A stretch of 39,090 bases of DNA, taken from positions 1 through 39,090 of the forward strand of contig DAOUKT010000014.1 of NCBI GenBank assembly GCA_034421015.1, read 5' to 3'. How positions within the stretch are numbered: the stretch's first letter is position 1; every line of letters starts with the position of its first letter. Positions 6,616 to 14,539 of the stretch are shown here, piece after piece. A program made the translations under genes and the position numbers. The notes under the pieces were generated by a model. That model did no database searches. It had not been told where the DNA came from and was given only the letters and a program-made list of their open reading frames with translations. This DNA is from DAOUJW01 sp034421015 (GTDB taxonomy: Bacteria; Chloroflexota; Dehalococcoidia; Lucifugimonadales; UBA2985).

Positions 6616-9387
6616 ATGCGAAACTGTATTCTGTCTTTCTCTGCAGTCGCGCCTTGCCTTACGTTCTTTCAGCGCGGCGGCCGGGCCGCCCGCCTCATCC
6701 TCGTCGCACTGCTCATAGCGGCCTTTGCCATCGCCACTCTGCCGGACCGCGCCTCCGCGCATCACACCTCAGGGACAACCTACGCGAACCACTGCCGGGA
6801 CAACAGCGACGGTCGGCAGAACGGAGTTCTGGGATCTCTGATTAACGACATCGCGGAGAGCGAGGACTTCATACGTGACTGCATAGCGTTGCTCAGGGCG
6901 GCGGAAGAGTTCACCCCGGGCGACGACACGGACATAGACTGGCTGTTCAAGGAAGACCCCAATCTGCCGATTTTGCTCTACTCCGACATGAATGAGAGCC
7001 AATGGGACGGAGTGTACATCGACGAGGTTGGCGCCGCGCCCAACCAGGAGTACAGGATATACCGGGTTGACCTCTCGGACAAAGACCTGGGCGGAACGCT
7101 CGCGCCGGAGTGGGCCGAGCTGACCGCGCTGACCTCCCTTGATCTCTCAAGCAACCGGCTGGGCACGAACGAGAGCGGCGAGTCGGTCCCCGTGCCCCTT
7201 GTGGTCTGGGAGTTCCTGGACGGGCTGGAAGCGATAAATATCGACGGCAACAAGGACCTCCGGCCGTCGCCTCCCCTGAACCTGCGCGCCGACGCGTCCA
7301 GGGCAGCAGACAGCGAGACGCAGATAACCCTGTCCTTCGACAACGTCTGGTACACCCTGGAGATTCCCAGGCACGAGTACCGGTACAGCGTGAACGGCGG
7401 GGCCACGTGGGGCCCGGACAATTTCGTGGGCGACGGCGGCTGGATTCCCGCGGCCACAGGCTGCACCGACCCCGCGGACTCGGCCATGACTCCCGGAATC
7501 GAGCCCGGCTCTCCGGTCCTCTGTGACAAGGACGACGGCGCCACGACTCCCACACGCAACAGAAGCGAAATCCAGACCGGCGCGCTGCCAAAATCTGATA
7601 CCTACGTCTTCCAGGTGCGCGCGGTCAAGGAAGTGGTGACCATCACCGACGACAAGGGAAACAACGACCCGGCGGACGACGTAACCGAGACTACCACCAC
7701 AAGGAGCGAGATAGCCCAGCTTGACGCTTTGGGGCCGCAGGTCCTGACCGCTGAGTCGGACTTCCTCCTTGCGACGGACGCCGGATACACGGTGGCCGAT
7801 CCCCTGCCGGCCGCAGCGGTCCTCGTGGTTGAGGGCAGGGCGGGCGGCGTTTACTTCAACCCAATGGTCGCCACCGGCGGCAACGACGTAACCGTCAATC
7901 TCACCCAGGCCGCTTCTCCGGTCACCGACTCCAGAGGCAGCGCCATCGGTCAGGCCGGCGGCCGAGTCAGCTTCCCGGTTGACATCAAGCCCGCATCAGG
8001 CGCGCCCACAAGGATCAACATTCCGCATCAGTCTATCGTGAGGGACGAGAAGCCCGCCCGGATGAACATAGCCGGTTTCTTCCGGGGCCAGGGCCTGACC
8101 TTCACAGCTGAGTCATCGGAGCCGAACTTCGCAACCGTTGAAGTCGAAAGCGATACGCAGGACCTGGTGGTGACCACGCTGCGCCCCGGAGTGACGGTGA
8201 TCACGGTGACCGCCACGGACGTGAACAGGGGAAAGGTCGTCGAGACCTTCCGGTTGACGGTCCTGTCGCCCAACAACGCCCCTGTGGAGGTGGGAGAGAT
8301 ACCGGACCAGACGCTCCTCCTGAACGATGAGGGTACGGAGCTTGACATGACCCCGTACTTCCGCGACGAGGACGGCGACACCCTCAGCTTCATGCCGCAG
8401 TCGTCCAATCCAAGGGTGGTGACGGCGTCTTCGTCCGGCCCCTCCATCAGATTCAACGTCGTCGGTGTGGGTCAAGCCCGTATGACTGTCCTCGCGGAGG
8501 ACCCGGAGGGAGCGACTGCATCCCTCGACTTCACCGTAACCGTGCTGACCCCCAACGCTACCCCGGTTGTGACGGAAGCCATCCCGGACCAGACGCTCCG
8601 GGTGGGCGACCCCGGCCTGGCGCTGAACCTGGCGCCCTACTTCACCGACCCCGACGGCGACGCGCTCACCTTCTCGGCTGAGTCCGAAGACGAGTCAATT
8701 GCGACTGTGGAGGTAGCAGGGAGCGTTGCCATCATGACGGGCGCGGCAGCCGGGGAGACCACGTTGACCGCCGTGGTCATGGACACAAGGAACGCGTCCG
8801 CCATGCAAGAATTCTCGGTGATAGTGCTTGCGGCCAACAGCCCGCCGGAGGCCGTGGGCGCCATTGAGAACCGGGCGCTCGTGGAGGGAGGCAGCCCGCT
8901 GAGCATTGACGTTGCTGAGTACTTCATCGATCCCGACGGCGACGCGCTCAGCTACGCGGCGACCTCGGCCAGCCCCAATGCGCTGCAGGCTGTGATTAAC
9001 GACGGGAGCAGTATGCTGACGCTCTCGCCCCTCGCTCCGGCGGAGGACGTCACCGTGACGGTGACGGCTACGGACGGCGATGGAGAGTCGGCAGAGCAGA
9101 CGTTCATGGTCACAATTGCAGCGGCCGCCGATCCCGCAAGGCCCACGCCAACGACGCAGGCCACCTCTACCGCTACACCCGCGCCACAGCCAACTGCGAC
9201 TCCTGAGACGCCGGTAGCGCCAGAGGCGACGCAGCCACCCGAACCCACGCCTCCTGCTCCGGAAGACGTCGGTGGGTTCCCCTGGGGTTGGGTCCTGGCG
9301 CTGCTGGTGCTGGTGGCAGGCGCGGCAGCCGCCGTGTTCATCGTCCAGCGTCGCGGAGGCGCAGGGCCTCCGGCTGGGACCGGATAA
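6616..9387 (+). CDS. secreted, membrane-anchored cadherin/Ig-like repeat protein
   Basis: A 923-residue surface protein. A signal sequence spans about residues 20-50 (ILVALLIAAFAIATL, cleavage near ASAHH). A region with one or two leucine-rich repeats follows (LGGTLAPEW..LTSLDLSSN, about 158-186), then a fibronectin-like segment (about 216-370). Three repeated cadherin-like domains occupy about 550-835, each with an I-P-D-Q-T-L type strand, an x-Y-F-x-D-x-D-G-D calcium-binding-like motif and a terminal V-T-V strand. A Thr/Pro linker (about 840-890) leads to one membrane helix (WVLALLVLVAGAAAAVF) and a basic tail. The ATG has AGGAG eight bases upstream. It is probably an adhesin or matrix protein held in the membrane by its C terminus. 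It stands alone and is convergent with the phage-like cassette. Confidence 0.85.
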   Translation: MRNCILSFSAVAPCLTFFQRGGRAARLILVALLIAAFAIATLPDRASAHHTSGTTYANHCRDNSDGRQNGVLGSLINDIAESEDFIRDCIALLRAAEEFTPGDDTDIDWLFKEDPNLPILLYSDMNESQWDGVYIDEVGAAPNQEYRIYRVDLSDKDLGGTLAPEWAELTALTSLDLSSNRLGTNESGESVPVPLVVWEFLDGLEAINIDGNKDLRPSPPLNLRADASRAADSETQITLSFDNVWYTLEIPRHEYRYSVNGGATWGPDNFVGDGGWIPAATGCTDPADSAMTPGIEPGSPVLCDKDDGATTPTRNRSEIQTGALPKSDTYVFQVRAVKEVVTITDDKGNNDPADDVTETTTTRSEIAQLDALGPQVLTAESDFLLATDAGYTVADPLPAAAVLVVEGRAGGVYFNPMVATGGNDVTVNLTQAASPVTDSRGSAIGQAGGRVSFPVDIKPASGAPTRINIPHQSIVRDEKPARMNIAGFFRGQGLTFTAESSEPNFATVEVESDTQDLVVTTLRPGVTVITVTATDVNRGKVVETFRLTVLSPNNAPVEVGEIPDQTLLLNDEGTELDMTPYFRDEDGDTLSFMPQSSNPRVVTASSSGPSIRFNVVGVGQARMTVLAEDPEGATASLDFTVTVLTPNATPVVTEAIPDQTLRVGDPGLALNLAPYFTDPDGDALTFSAESEDESIATVEVAGSVAIMTGAAAGETTLTAVVMDTRNASAMQEFSVIVLAANSPPEAVGAIENRALVEGGSPLSIDVAEYFIDPDGDALSYAATSASPNALQAVINDGSSMLTLSPLAPAEDVTVTVTATDGDGESAEQTFMVTIAAAADPARPTPTTQATSTATPAPQPTATPETPVAPEATQPPEPTPPAPEDVGGFPWGWVLALLVLVAGAAAAVFIVQRRGGAGPPAGTG

Positions 9388-9436
9388 ACGAGGTTTGGCC
9401 TCTCGCCGGAGGTGGGGGCGTCCAAACTGCACAATG

Positions 9437-9458
9437 GGGGCGGTTCTCGAACCGCCCC
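9437..9458. terminator. GC-rich hairpin, dispersed repeat and possible terminator
   Basis: A perfect 9-bp stem GGGGCGGTT/AACCGCCCC with a 4-base CTCG loop sits 50 bp after the stop of the surface-protein gene and faces the convergent phage cassette. It is not followed by a T run, so termination would be weak. The sequence looks like a common dispersed palindrome. A second palindrome (CTCCTGCCTGCGCAGGAG) lies at 9539-9556. Nothing else is seen between 9388 and 9575. Confidence 0.4.
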
Positions 9459-9575
9459 TACGGCATTCCACCGTCGCATTCGTTCCCGCAGCGACGCGCC
9501 GGGATGAGCAACTCACCCACGTTCCCTACCCCTCTGGACTCCTGCCTGCGCAGGAGTGGTCGGGGCGCGCGGGCC

Positions 9576-9788
9576 CTACGTCCACACCGCAGTGACCACC
9601 GCATCCAGGGGATTGGACGGGTCAAAGAGAATGACGGCGCACTTGCTGCCGGCCCTCATCCTTGAACTCGTAATGTTGCGGGCCACCGGCACACCGTGGA
9701 GCCACGTGGTCACGCTCCCAGCCATCTGGACACTTGCCGTGTAGCTCCCGCTGTTGAAGCTCCTGACAATACCCCTTCTTATCTCCAT
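9576..9788 (-). CDS. phage baseplate/tail spike OB-fold-like small protein
   Basis: A 70-residue protein, all beta by inspection, with strands such as RRGIVRSFNSGSYTASVQMAG, VTTWLHGVPVAR and KCAVILFDPSNPLDAVVTAVW. A short OB-like barrel with an F-D-P-x-N-P loop is typical of small phage spike or baseplate plug proteins encoded after hub genes. The ATG at 9788 has AGGAGG seven bases upstream, 24 bp after the large hub-like gene, so it is the last gene of the cassette. The family assignment is by pattern only. It could also be a small host protein domesticated with the cassette. Confidence 0.5.
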   Translation of the reverse strand: MEIRRGIVRSFNSGSYTASVQMAGSVTTWLHGVPVARNITSSRMRAGSKCAVILFDPSNPLDAVVTAVWT

Positions 9789-9812
9789 ACCCGCGCCTCC
9801 TGTACCACGGCC

Positions 9813-11801
9813 CTATACTCCGCCCAGCCGCAGCGTTTGCCTGTACTCCGGCCTGGGGACACGGGAGTAGTCCAGGCGAATGCCCAGAACTCGGCGCTTC
9901 TCGGCGTCAAGGCCGGCGGCCACATCCGTCAGCTCAATCACGTCCAACAGCTCCTGGCCGAGGTTGGGCGGCACAACCACCTCGCCGCCGAAGGAGGCCA
10001 GCCGCTGCTTGCCCAGCGCCGCCTCCGCCCTGCCCTGGGCCTTCTCATGAGTGTCCAGGTTGAGATCGTGGACCTGGAGCAGGCGATCTGAGACGTAATC
10101 CACCTCGTCCCAGGCAAAGGCCTCGCCCACGTGCGCGTCGCCAAAGGCCTGCACGCGGTTGTAGTCCCGGGCGCCGGAGGCGTACCGGCCGCGCAGGATG
10201 GCGTGACCCGCCCCGTAGCTGTAGTCGACGGCGTCCTCAGCCTGCGGGTGGACCAGGTAGCCGCGATGGCCTCGGAACACCAGCGCGTCCGGCAGCCTTT
10301 CCAGGAGGCGCTTCACCACCGCCGCTCCACTCTCGCCCGGGTGGATGGTGAAGGCGGGCGCGAATGTGGCGGCGTACTCGCTGGCCCCGGATGTGTCAGT
10401 CTCCAGCCCGGCCCTTGCCAGCACGAACTCCAGGATGGCCGACGCGCCGGTTGTGCCCGGGCCCCAGGCGTACTGCCGCCCGGCCGTCCACTTGCTCAGA
10501 AGCCGCCAGGCGTTGTAGGCGCGGACCACCAGCGCCGAGTTTCCGGGCGTGGAGCGGCGTTCAAACGACTCTATCCAGTACGCCGGCCCCTCGGAGACCT
10601 CCCGCCCGGCCGCCGTCAGATAGCCCGGAGATATGCGCAGCTCGGAGCCCCACCGGAGGGCCGGGGGCGAGCCTCCGTCCACGTTGCCAAAGCGGCCGTC
10701 GTCGTTACGGAGGGTCACCACCGCCTCGCCGGACTCCGCGTCCTCGCTCAGGGACATGTCCATGACGTCGCCGGTCAGGTCCCTGGTCTCATTGACAAGG
10801 GAGCCTCGCCATACGCCCGAGGGAGTGGTGAGGTACAGGTAGCTGCCGGCGACGGCCATTGCCAGGCCGTATCCGACGTTCATATCCATAGGCACGGGCT
10901 CCCGCCACAGGTTCCTGGAGAACGAAGCCCCCGCCAGGCTGTGGGAGCGGATGGGCCGCTCAAACGACGGGACGCCCGTGGACTTCTCGACGCACGTCAT
11001 GCGGGTGACGTCCGGCCGTGCCATCGAGGGGAAGTGGAAGGTTGTCAGGGAACTCGGCCTGGACGTGGCCACCTCGCGAAGGGGAGACCAGGAGCTTCTG
11101 GCCTGATCGCCGCCGTCGCCGTATACGCACGTCCACACCTTCGAGTCGTTGGTTGTCCGCTCCGTCCCTGTGAGGACAAGGTTCCAGTCGTTCTGATATA
11201 GACATGTCATGCCGGTGATGGACGCCACGTTGTGCCTCCACCTGGCGGGGGCGCTCCAGCGGCTTCCGGTGCGCCGGGTGAAGTACACGTCATGGTTGGT
11301 GGAGGCGTAGAAGAGGGCGAGGCCTCCCAGGTCGCTGTAGGCGGCTGCAAGCCAGGCGATGCCGCTGAGCCTTGGGTATACGACGTGCATCGGACTGCTC
11401 CAGGTGGCCCCGTAGTCCGTGCTCTCCAGCCGGAACAGATTCCTGCGGGAGGCGTTGACGTAGAAGAGGTTCACCGTTGCCCCGCGACTCACCAGGGAGA
11501 TGCTGGTCCCGGTGGAGACGGAAAAGATGTAGGTCCAGGAGGAGAAGTCGCTGGTTGGGCCGGGGTCTTCAACCCTCTGAGTATAGAGCCAGCCGTTTCC
11601 AGGAATAACAACGGCCCTCACCAGGGAGCCGTCGCCCGGGCAGGTGGCAGCGTGGTAGAAGTCCGACGTTGAGCTCTGGTGCAATCGGGTGAAGGCCAGG
11701 CGCGCCACTCCTGCAATCCGGTCCAGAGCCTCCACCTTGACGTGGGGAGACCCGGCGGCCTCCTGCTGAGCGGCCAGCAGCGTGGGGGTAATGTTCCTCA
11801 T
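9813..11801 (-). CDS. phage tail hub/receptor-binding protein with Asp-box propeller
   Basis: A 662-residue protein with two parts. The N-terminal half (about 45-330) contains a sialidase-type Asp box STDYGATW (127-134) and a degenerate second one (RRTGSRWSAP), with short hydrophobic strands suggesting a BNR/sialidase-like beta-propeller. The C-terminal half (about 335-662) begins with DLTGDVMDMSLSEDAESG and runs through AYNAWRLLSKW and VVKRLLERLPDALVFRG. This looks like the gpD/gp27-type hub modules of contractile or siphophage tails that assemble baseplates and bind cell surfaces. No signal peptide is seen. It lies between a head-tail connector and a spike-like protein on one strand. The fusion of propeller and hub is notable. 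Confidence is good that it is phage-derived, modest for the exact role. Confidence 0.55.
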   Translation of the reverse strand: MRNITPTLLAAQQEAAGSPHVKVEALDRIAGVARLAFTRLHQSSTSDFYHAATCPGDGSLVRAVVIPGNGWLYTQRVEDPGPTSDFSSWTYIFSVSTGTSISLVSRGATVNLFYVNASRRNLFRLESTDYGATWSSPMHVVYPRLSGIAWLAAAYSDLGGLALFYASTNHDVYFTRRTGSRWSAPARWRHNVASITGMTCLYQNDWNLVLTGTERTTNDSKVWTCVYGDGGDQARSSWSPLREVATSRPSSLTTFHFPSMARPDVTRMTCVEKSTGVPSFERPIRSHSLAGASFSRNLWREPVPMDMNVGYGLAMAVAGSYLYLTTPSGVWRGSLVNETRDLTGDVMDMSLSEDAESGEAVVTLRNDDGRFGNVDGGSPPALRWGSELRISPGYLTAAGREVSEGPAYWIESFERRSTPGNSALVVRAYNAWRLLSKWTAGRQYAWGPGTTGASAILEFVLARAGLETDTSGASEYAATFAPAFTIHPGESGAAVVKRLLERLPDALVFRGHRGYLVHPQAEDAVDYSYGAGHAILRGRYASGARDYNRVQAFGDAHVGEAFAWDEVDYVSDRLLQVHDLNLDTHEKAQGRAEAALGKQRLASFGGEVVVPPNLGQELLDVIELTDVAAGLDAEKRRVLGIRLDYSRVPRPEYRQTLRLGGV

Positions 11802-11819
11802 GGCAAGGCCGCGCGTCGC

Positions 11820-12455
11820 CTAGTGGCCGCCCCAGCCGGTCGCGAGGCCGCGTCGGCCGGCCGAGGGCGCGCTGTACAGCCGACCGGCCCTGAGCCGCGC
11901 TCCGTTGCTGGCAAGGCCCTTCCGAAAGGAGTCCAGTCGCTCTCTGCCCCAGTCCCTGAAGTGCCGCCACACGTCCGCCCCGCCGACGTTGACGCGGTTG
12001 GTGGCAAAGCTGGCCCACTCCAGGGCGGCGTAGCCCTCCGCGCCTATGGCCACCAGTTCCTCAAGGGAAACCGGGACCGTTGAGGAGGATGCGTCCAGGG
12101 TGTGGAGCTTCCCGTAGTAGACGTTAACCCTCTCCCCACCGGACGGAGCGCCGTCCACCAGCAGGGTGAGTGTGTCGCCCCAGAGTTTGAAGGGCGCGAG
12201 GACCGGAGGGTATTCGTCGGCGGGGTACTCCACCGCCTCAACGGCAACCAGGTCCGTAAGGGATGCGACCGACAGCTCGCGGCTGCCGGCCGAGGTGGTG
12301 AGGGCGACCCTGGCCTCCTGTGGAACAGCCATGCTCAGCTCCCTCACCGCATGGACGATGTGCCGGTCCAGCTCGGCGTCGCTCCAGCGATAGTCCGCGT
12401 CATCCAGGTCGCGGAGGTCCTGCCGGACCCGGGACCTCATCTCGGACAGGTTCAT
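11820..12455 (-). CDS. phage head-tail connector/adaptor-like protein
   Basis: A 211-residue, mostly helical protein. Its N terminus MNLSEMRSRVRQDLRDLDD, then YRWSDAELDRHIVHAVREL, is typical of gp6/HK97 gp6-like connector proteins that form a ring beneath the portal and join head to tail. The middle has beta strands (VNVYYGKLH) and the C terminus is basic (about 175-211). The ATG has AGGAGG six bases upstream, and the gene starts 15 bp after the capsid-protein stop, in the order capsid then connector usual for tailed phages. No portal or terminase accompanies it. Moderate confidence. Confidence 0.6.
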   Translation of the reverse strand: MNLSEMRSRVRQDLRDLDDADYRWSDAELDRHIVHAVRELSMAVPQEARVALTTSAGSRELSVASLTDLVAVEAVEYPADEYPPVLAPFKLWGDTLTLLVDGAPSGGERVNVYYGKLHTLDASSSTVPVSLEELVAIGAEGYAALEWASFATNRVNVGGADVWRHFRDWGRERLDSFRKGLASNGARLRAGRLYSAPSAGRRGLATGWGGH

Positions 12456-12470
12456 CGACGTCCTCCTGCC

Positions 12471-13361
12471 CTAGTCCCTTACACCCGTGAGCCTGGCCAG
12501 CTTCAACGAGTTGAACACGGCCACGGAGACGTACCACTTCACCCGTGTCCTGGTGGCGTCCTTGACCTCCAAAGACCCCACTCGCTCCACCTGGAGCCCT
12601 CCGGGGCCGGTCAGCCCGGCGATGGCGCCCTCTCCAAACTGGACTGCGTAGACCGTGGAGCAGTCCCGGCTGGTGCCGACGGTCTTGGCGTCCGAAATCC
12701 AGTCGTTGACCCCTATGGGGACGCCGTCGTAGAACTGCACCATCTGCCCGAACTGGTTGCGGTCCGTCTCCAGCAGCCCGCCGCCGGACGCCCTGGACAA
12801 CGATGTCAGCTTACGGCGGCTTCGGCGGCTCATGAGCAGCATGTGAGGCTTGCCCGCCTTCACCTTGTCTATAAGCTCGTCCAGCTTGTCCAGGGTCAGG
12901 GTCGCGCCGTTTGCGCCCATGGCCACCGTCTGGCCGGACGCCGCCAGCTTGTCGATGCCGTCGAAGGACTTGGAGTCCGTCTGGGAGTCCCCGTTGATGA
13001 ACGTATCATCGAACTTCTGCTGCACCGCCTTGGCCTTAAGCTGCACCACGGCGGCCTCCAGGTCCTGGAGATTGGACCGCGTGGCCTTCAGGAAGTTGTC
13101 CACGTCTGCGTCGCCGCCCAGGATCTTGAGTGTGGCGGTCTGCTGGGTGAAGGTTGGAGTGGACTCGGCCCACGCGTCTCCCACGTCGTAGAAGGACACC
13201 GTTGGCGCCGCGTTCTCCTGGTTGTACGTCAGGCCGTTGCCCACAATCTCTATGAAGGGCAGCGCCTGCAGTATCGGGCTCTCGTTCACAACGGTCTCTA
13301 TAACCCCCGTTGCCAGGACGTCGTTGGAGAGCTTTGCCGCTTCCGTAAGGGTCAGTGCCAT
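12471..13361 (-). CDS. HK97-fold-like phage major capsid protein
   Basis: A 296-residue protein whose architecture matches phage major capsid proteins of the group lacking a fused scaffold. An N-terminal helix (MALTLTEAAKLSNDVLATGV) is followed by VNESPILQALPF, a beta-hairpin E-loop-like part (ENAAPTVSFYDVGD), the long spine helix (NFLKATRSNLQDLEAAVVQLKAKA), FDDTFINGD, then the P/A-domain segment KPHMLLMSRRSRRKLTSL and the terminal strands (TRTRVKWYVSVAVFNS). Capsid shells of this fold also include encapsulins. I chose ATG 13361 because AGGAGG lies nine bases upstream; an upstream ATG at 13406 has no such site. It is the first gene of the four-gene cassette. No protease, scaffold, portal or packaging ATPase is nearby. 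Confidence 0.75.
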   Translation of the reverse strand: MALTLTEAAKLSNDVLATGVIETVVNESPILQALPFIEIVGNGLTYNQENAAPTVSFYDVGDAWAESTPTFTQQTATLKILGGDADVDNFLKATRSNLQDLEAAVVQLKAKAVQQKFDDTFINGDSQTDSKSFDGIDKLAASGQTVAMGANGATLTLDKLDELIDKVKAGKPHMLLMSRRSRRKLTSLSRASGGGLLETDRNQFGQMVQFYDGVPIGVNDWISDAKTVGTSRDCSTVYAVQFGEGAIAGLTGPGGLQVERVGSLEVKDATRTRVKWYVSVAVFNSLKLARLTGVRD

Positions 13362-13554
13362 GTTCCATCTGCCTCCTGTTCTAGCAATGGGGCGAGAATA
13401 GAACAAGAGAGCGCATCAGGCAATGGGAGGATGTCACAGTGACGCGCAGGGAAGATATCGCTCAAGAAAAGAGGACCACCTACGGGGTCGCGTCAGGCCG
13501 CTCAAAGGATGGGATACAGCAAGGAGGCGTACGAACGCCGGACCGGGCCGGGGA

Positions 13555-14235
13555 CTACGGGAAGGTCAGGTTCTGGAATTCGAAGACAAGGGACCTGCCA
13601 TTGTAGGTGGTCGTCTCGTTCGCCTGGCGGTCGCCAATGTGGAAGGTGATGGTCTGTCCCTGCAGCGCCCAGTCGTTGGGTGACACTATCAGTCCCTGGT
13701 ATCTGCCATTGTACGTCCTGACCGTATCAGACCGCCACCAGCTCACCCTCGCCTGGACCTCCATCCCGTTCGGGGCCGGACTCCCGCCGATGGTCACGCT
13801 GCCGGCGTACTCGTTAAAGAAGGGCGGAAGCTGCCCCTGGCCCAGAGGAAGCGGAGTGGGAGTGGGTGTGGCCATAGGGCGCGGGGTGGGTGTGGCCGTG
13901 GGCGTAGGAGTCGGTGTAGGCGTAGCCGTAGGCTCAGGCGTTGGCGTGGGAGTGGCCGTAGGCTCAGGTGTGGGCGTAGAAGTGGCCGTTGGCGTAGCAG
14001 TGGGCCGCGGCGTGGACGTCGGCGCGGGTGTGGGCATGGGCGTGGGAGTTGGCGCCGGCGTATCCGTAGGTACGGGCGTTGGCACGGGGGTAGCCGTAGG
14101 CACAGCCGTCGGGGCCGGCGTATCCGTGGGGATAGGCGTAGGAGTTTCTGCGTCCCCCCCGCACGCTGCAAGCAGCAGAATCATTATAAGAAGCAGGCTA
14201 AAGCCTAGCTTAGTCAGGTTCACTGAGTGAAGCAT
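13555..14235 (-). CDS. lipoprotein with long Thr/Pro repeat stalk
   Basis: A 226-residue exported lipoprotein. A hydrophobic signal (residues 10-24) ends in the lipobox LLAAC, with Cys25 as the lipidated residue. Residues about 30-135 are an almost pure Pro-Thr/Ala repeat (TPTP, TATPTPEP), likely an extended, possibly O-glycosylated stalk. Residues 136-226 form a small globular beta domain (AGSVTIGGSPAPNGMEVQARV...ITFHIGDRQANETTTY) resembling carboxypeptidase-regulatory or adhesin-type folds. The repeat is coded by many different codons, so it is not a recent microsatellite expansion. The predicted promoter places the transcription start at or within a few bases of the ATG, suggesting a leaderless message. 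Function is unknown beyond cell-surface anchoring. Confidence 0.85.
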   Translation of the reverse strand: MLHSVNLTKLGFSLLLIMILLLAACGGDAETPTPIPTDTPAPTAVPTATPVPTPVPTDTPAPTPTPMPTPAPTSTPRPTATPTATSTPTPEPTATPTPTPEPTATPTPTPTPTATPTPRPMATPTPTPLPLGQGQLPPFFNEYAGSVTIGGSPAPNGMEVQARVSWWRSDTVRTYNGRYQGLIVSPNDWALQGQTITFHIGDRQANETTTYNGRSLVFEFQNLTFP

Positions 14236-14241
14236 CGACTT

Positions 14242-14270
14242 AGTCTAGCACTTGGAATAAACTATTTCAA
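14242..14270 (-). promoter_or_regulatory. predicted promoter of the Thr/Pro lipoprotein gene
   Basis: On the minus strand TTGAAA (14265-14270) and TAGACT (14242-14247) are separated by 17 bp. The -10 box ends 7 bp before the ATG at 14235, so the expected transcript start coincides with the start codon and no ribosome-binding site is present. Confidence 0.55.
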
Positions 14271-14378
14271 GCCCTTTTTCGTGCACATCGCGCAATTTCC
14301 GCAGATTCGTGCACTCTCAGGGCGACCGGGCAGGGATAAAATGGCCCAGAGCATCCTCAGAAAGAGAAGGCAATGGCG

Positions 14379-14516
14379 ATGAGTTCGCGAAGAAGGCGAA
14401 GGCGCGCGCTGCGCAGGGGCGGCTCAGCCAGAACCAGTGGCGGCGTTCCCTGGTGGATTTTCCTCCTGCTGCTCCTCCTGGTGATGCTCGTAGGACTGGC
14501 CAGGACCATCAGGTAG
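14379..14516 (+). CDS. tiny Arg-rich single-pass membrane protein
   Basis: A 45-residue frame begins MSSRRRRRRALRRGG, then has a short polar stretch and one clear membrane helix (WWIFLLLLLLVMLVGLA) followed by ARTIR and TAG. AGAAGG lies eight bases before the ATG at 14379; an upstream in-frame ATG is at 14373. The strong basic N terminus with a C-terminal helix predicts a cytoplasmic N terminus and a tail in or across the membrane. It sits alone on the plus strand between two minus-strand genes, with its end close to the CBS-domain gene. No homologue is recognised. It could be a small stress or regulatory membrane protein, or a fortuitous frame. Confidence 0.5.
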   Translation: MSSRRRRRRALRRGGSARTSGGVPWWIFLLLLLLVMLVGLARTIR

Positions 14517-14539
14517 GCCGGGGCATTCCACGCGGCCCG

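Noticed and set aside
13607..14230. Long plus-strand frame with Gly-Val repeats, antisense to the Thr/Pro lipoprotein.
   Set aside because: It is the mirror image of the Thr/Pro repeat coding strand; the minus-strand frame has a lipobox and a promoter.
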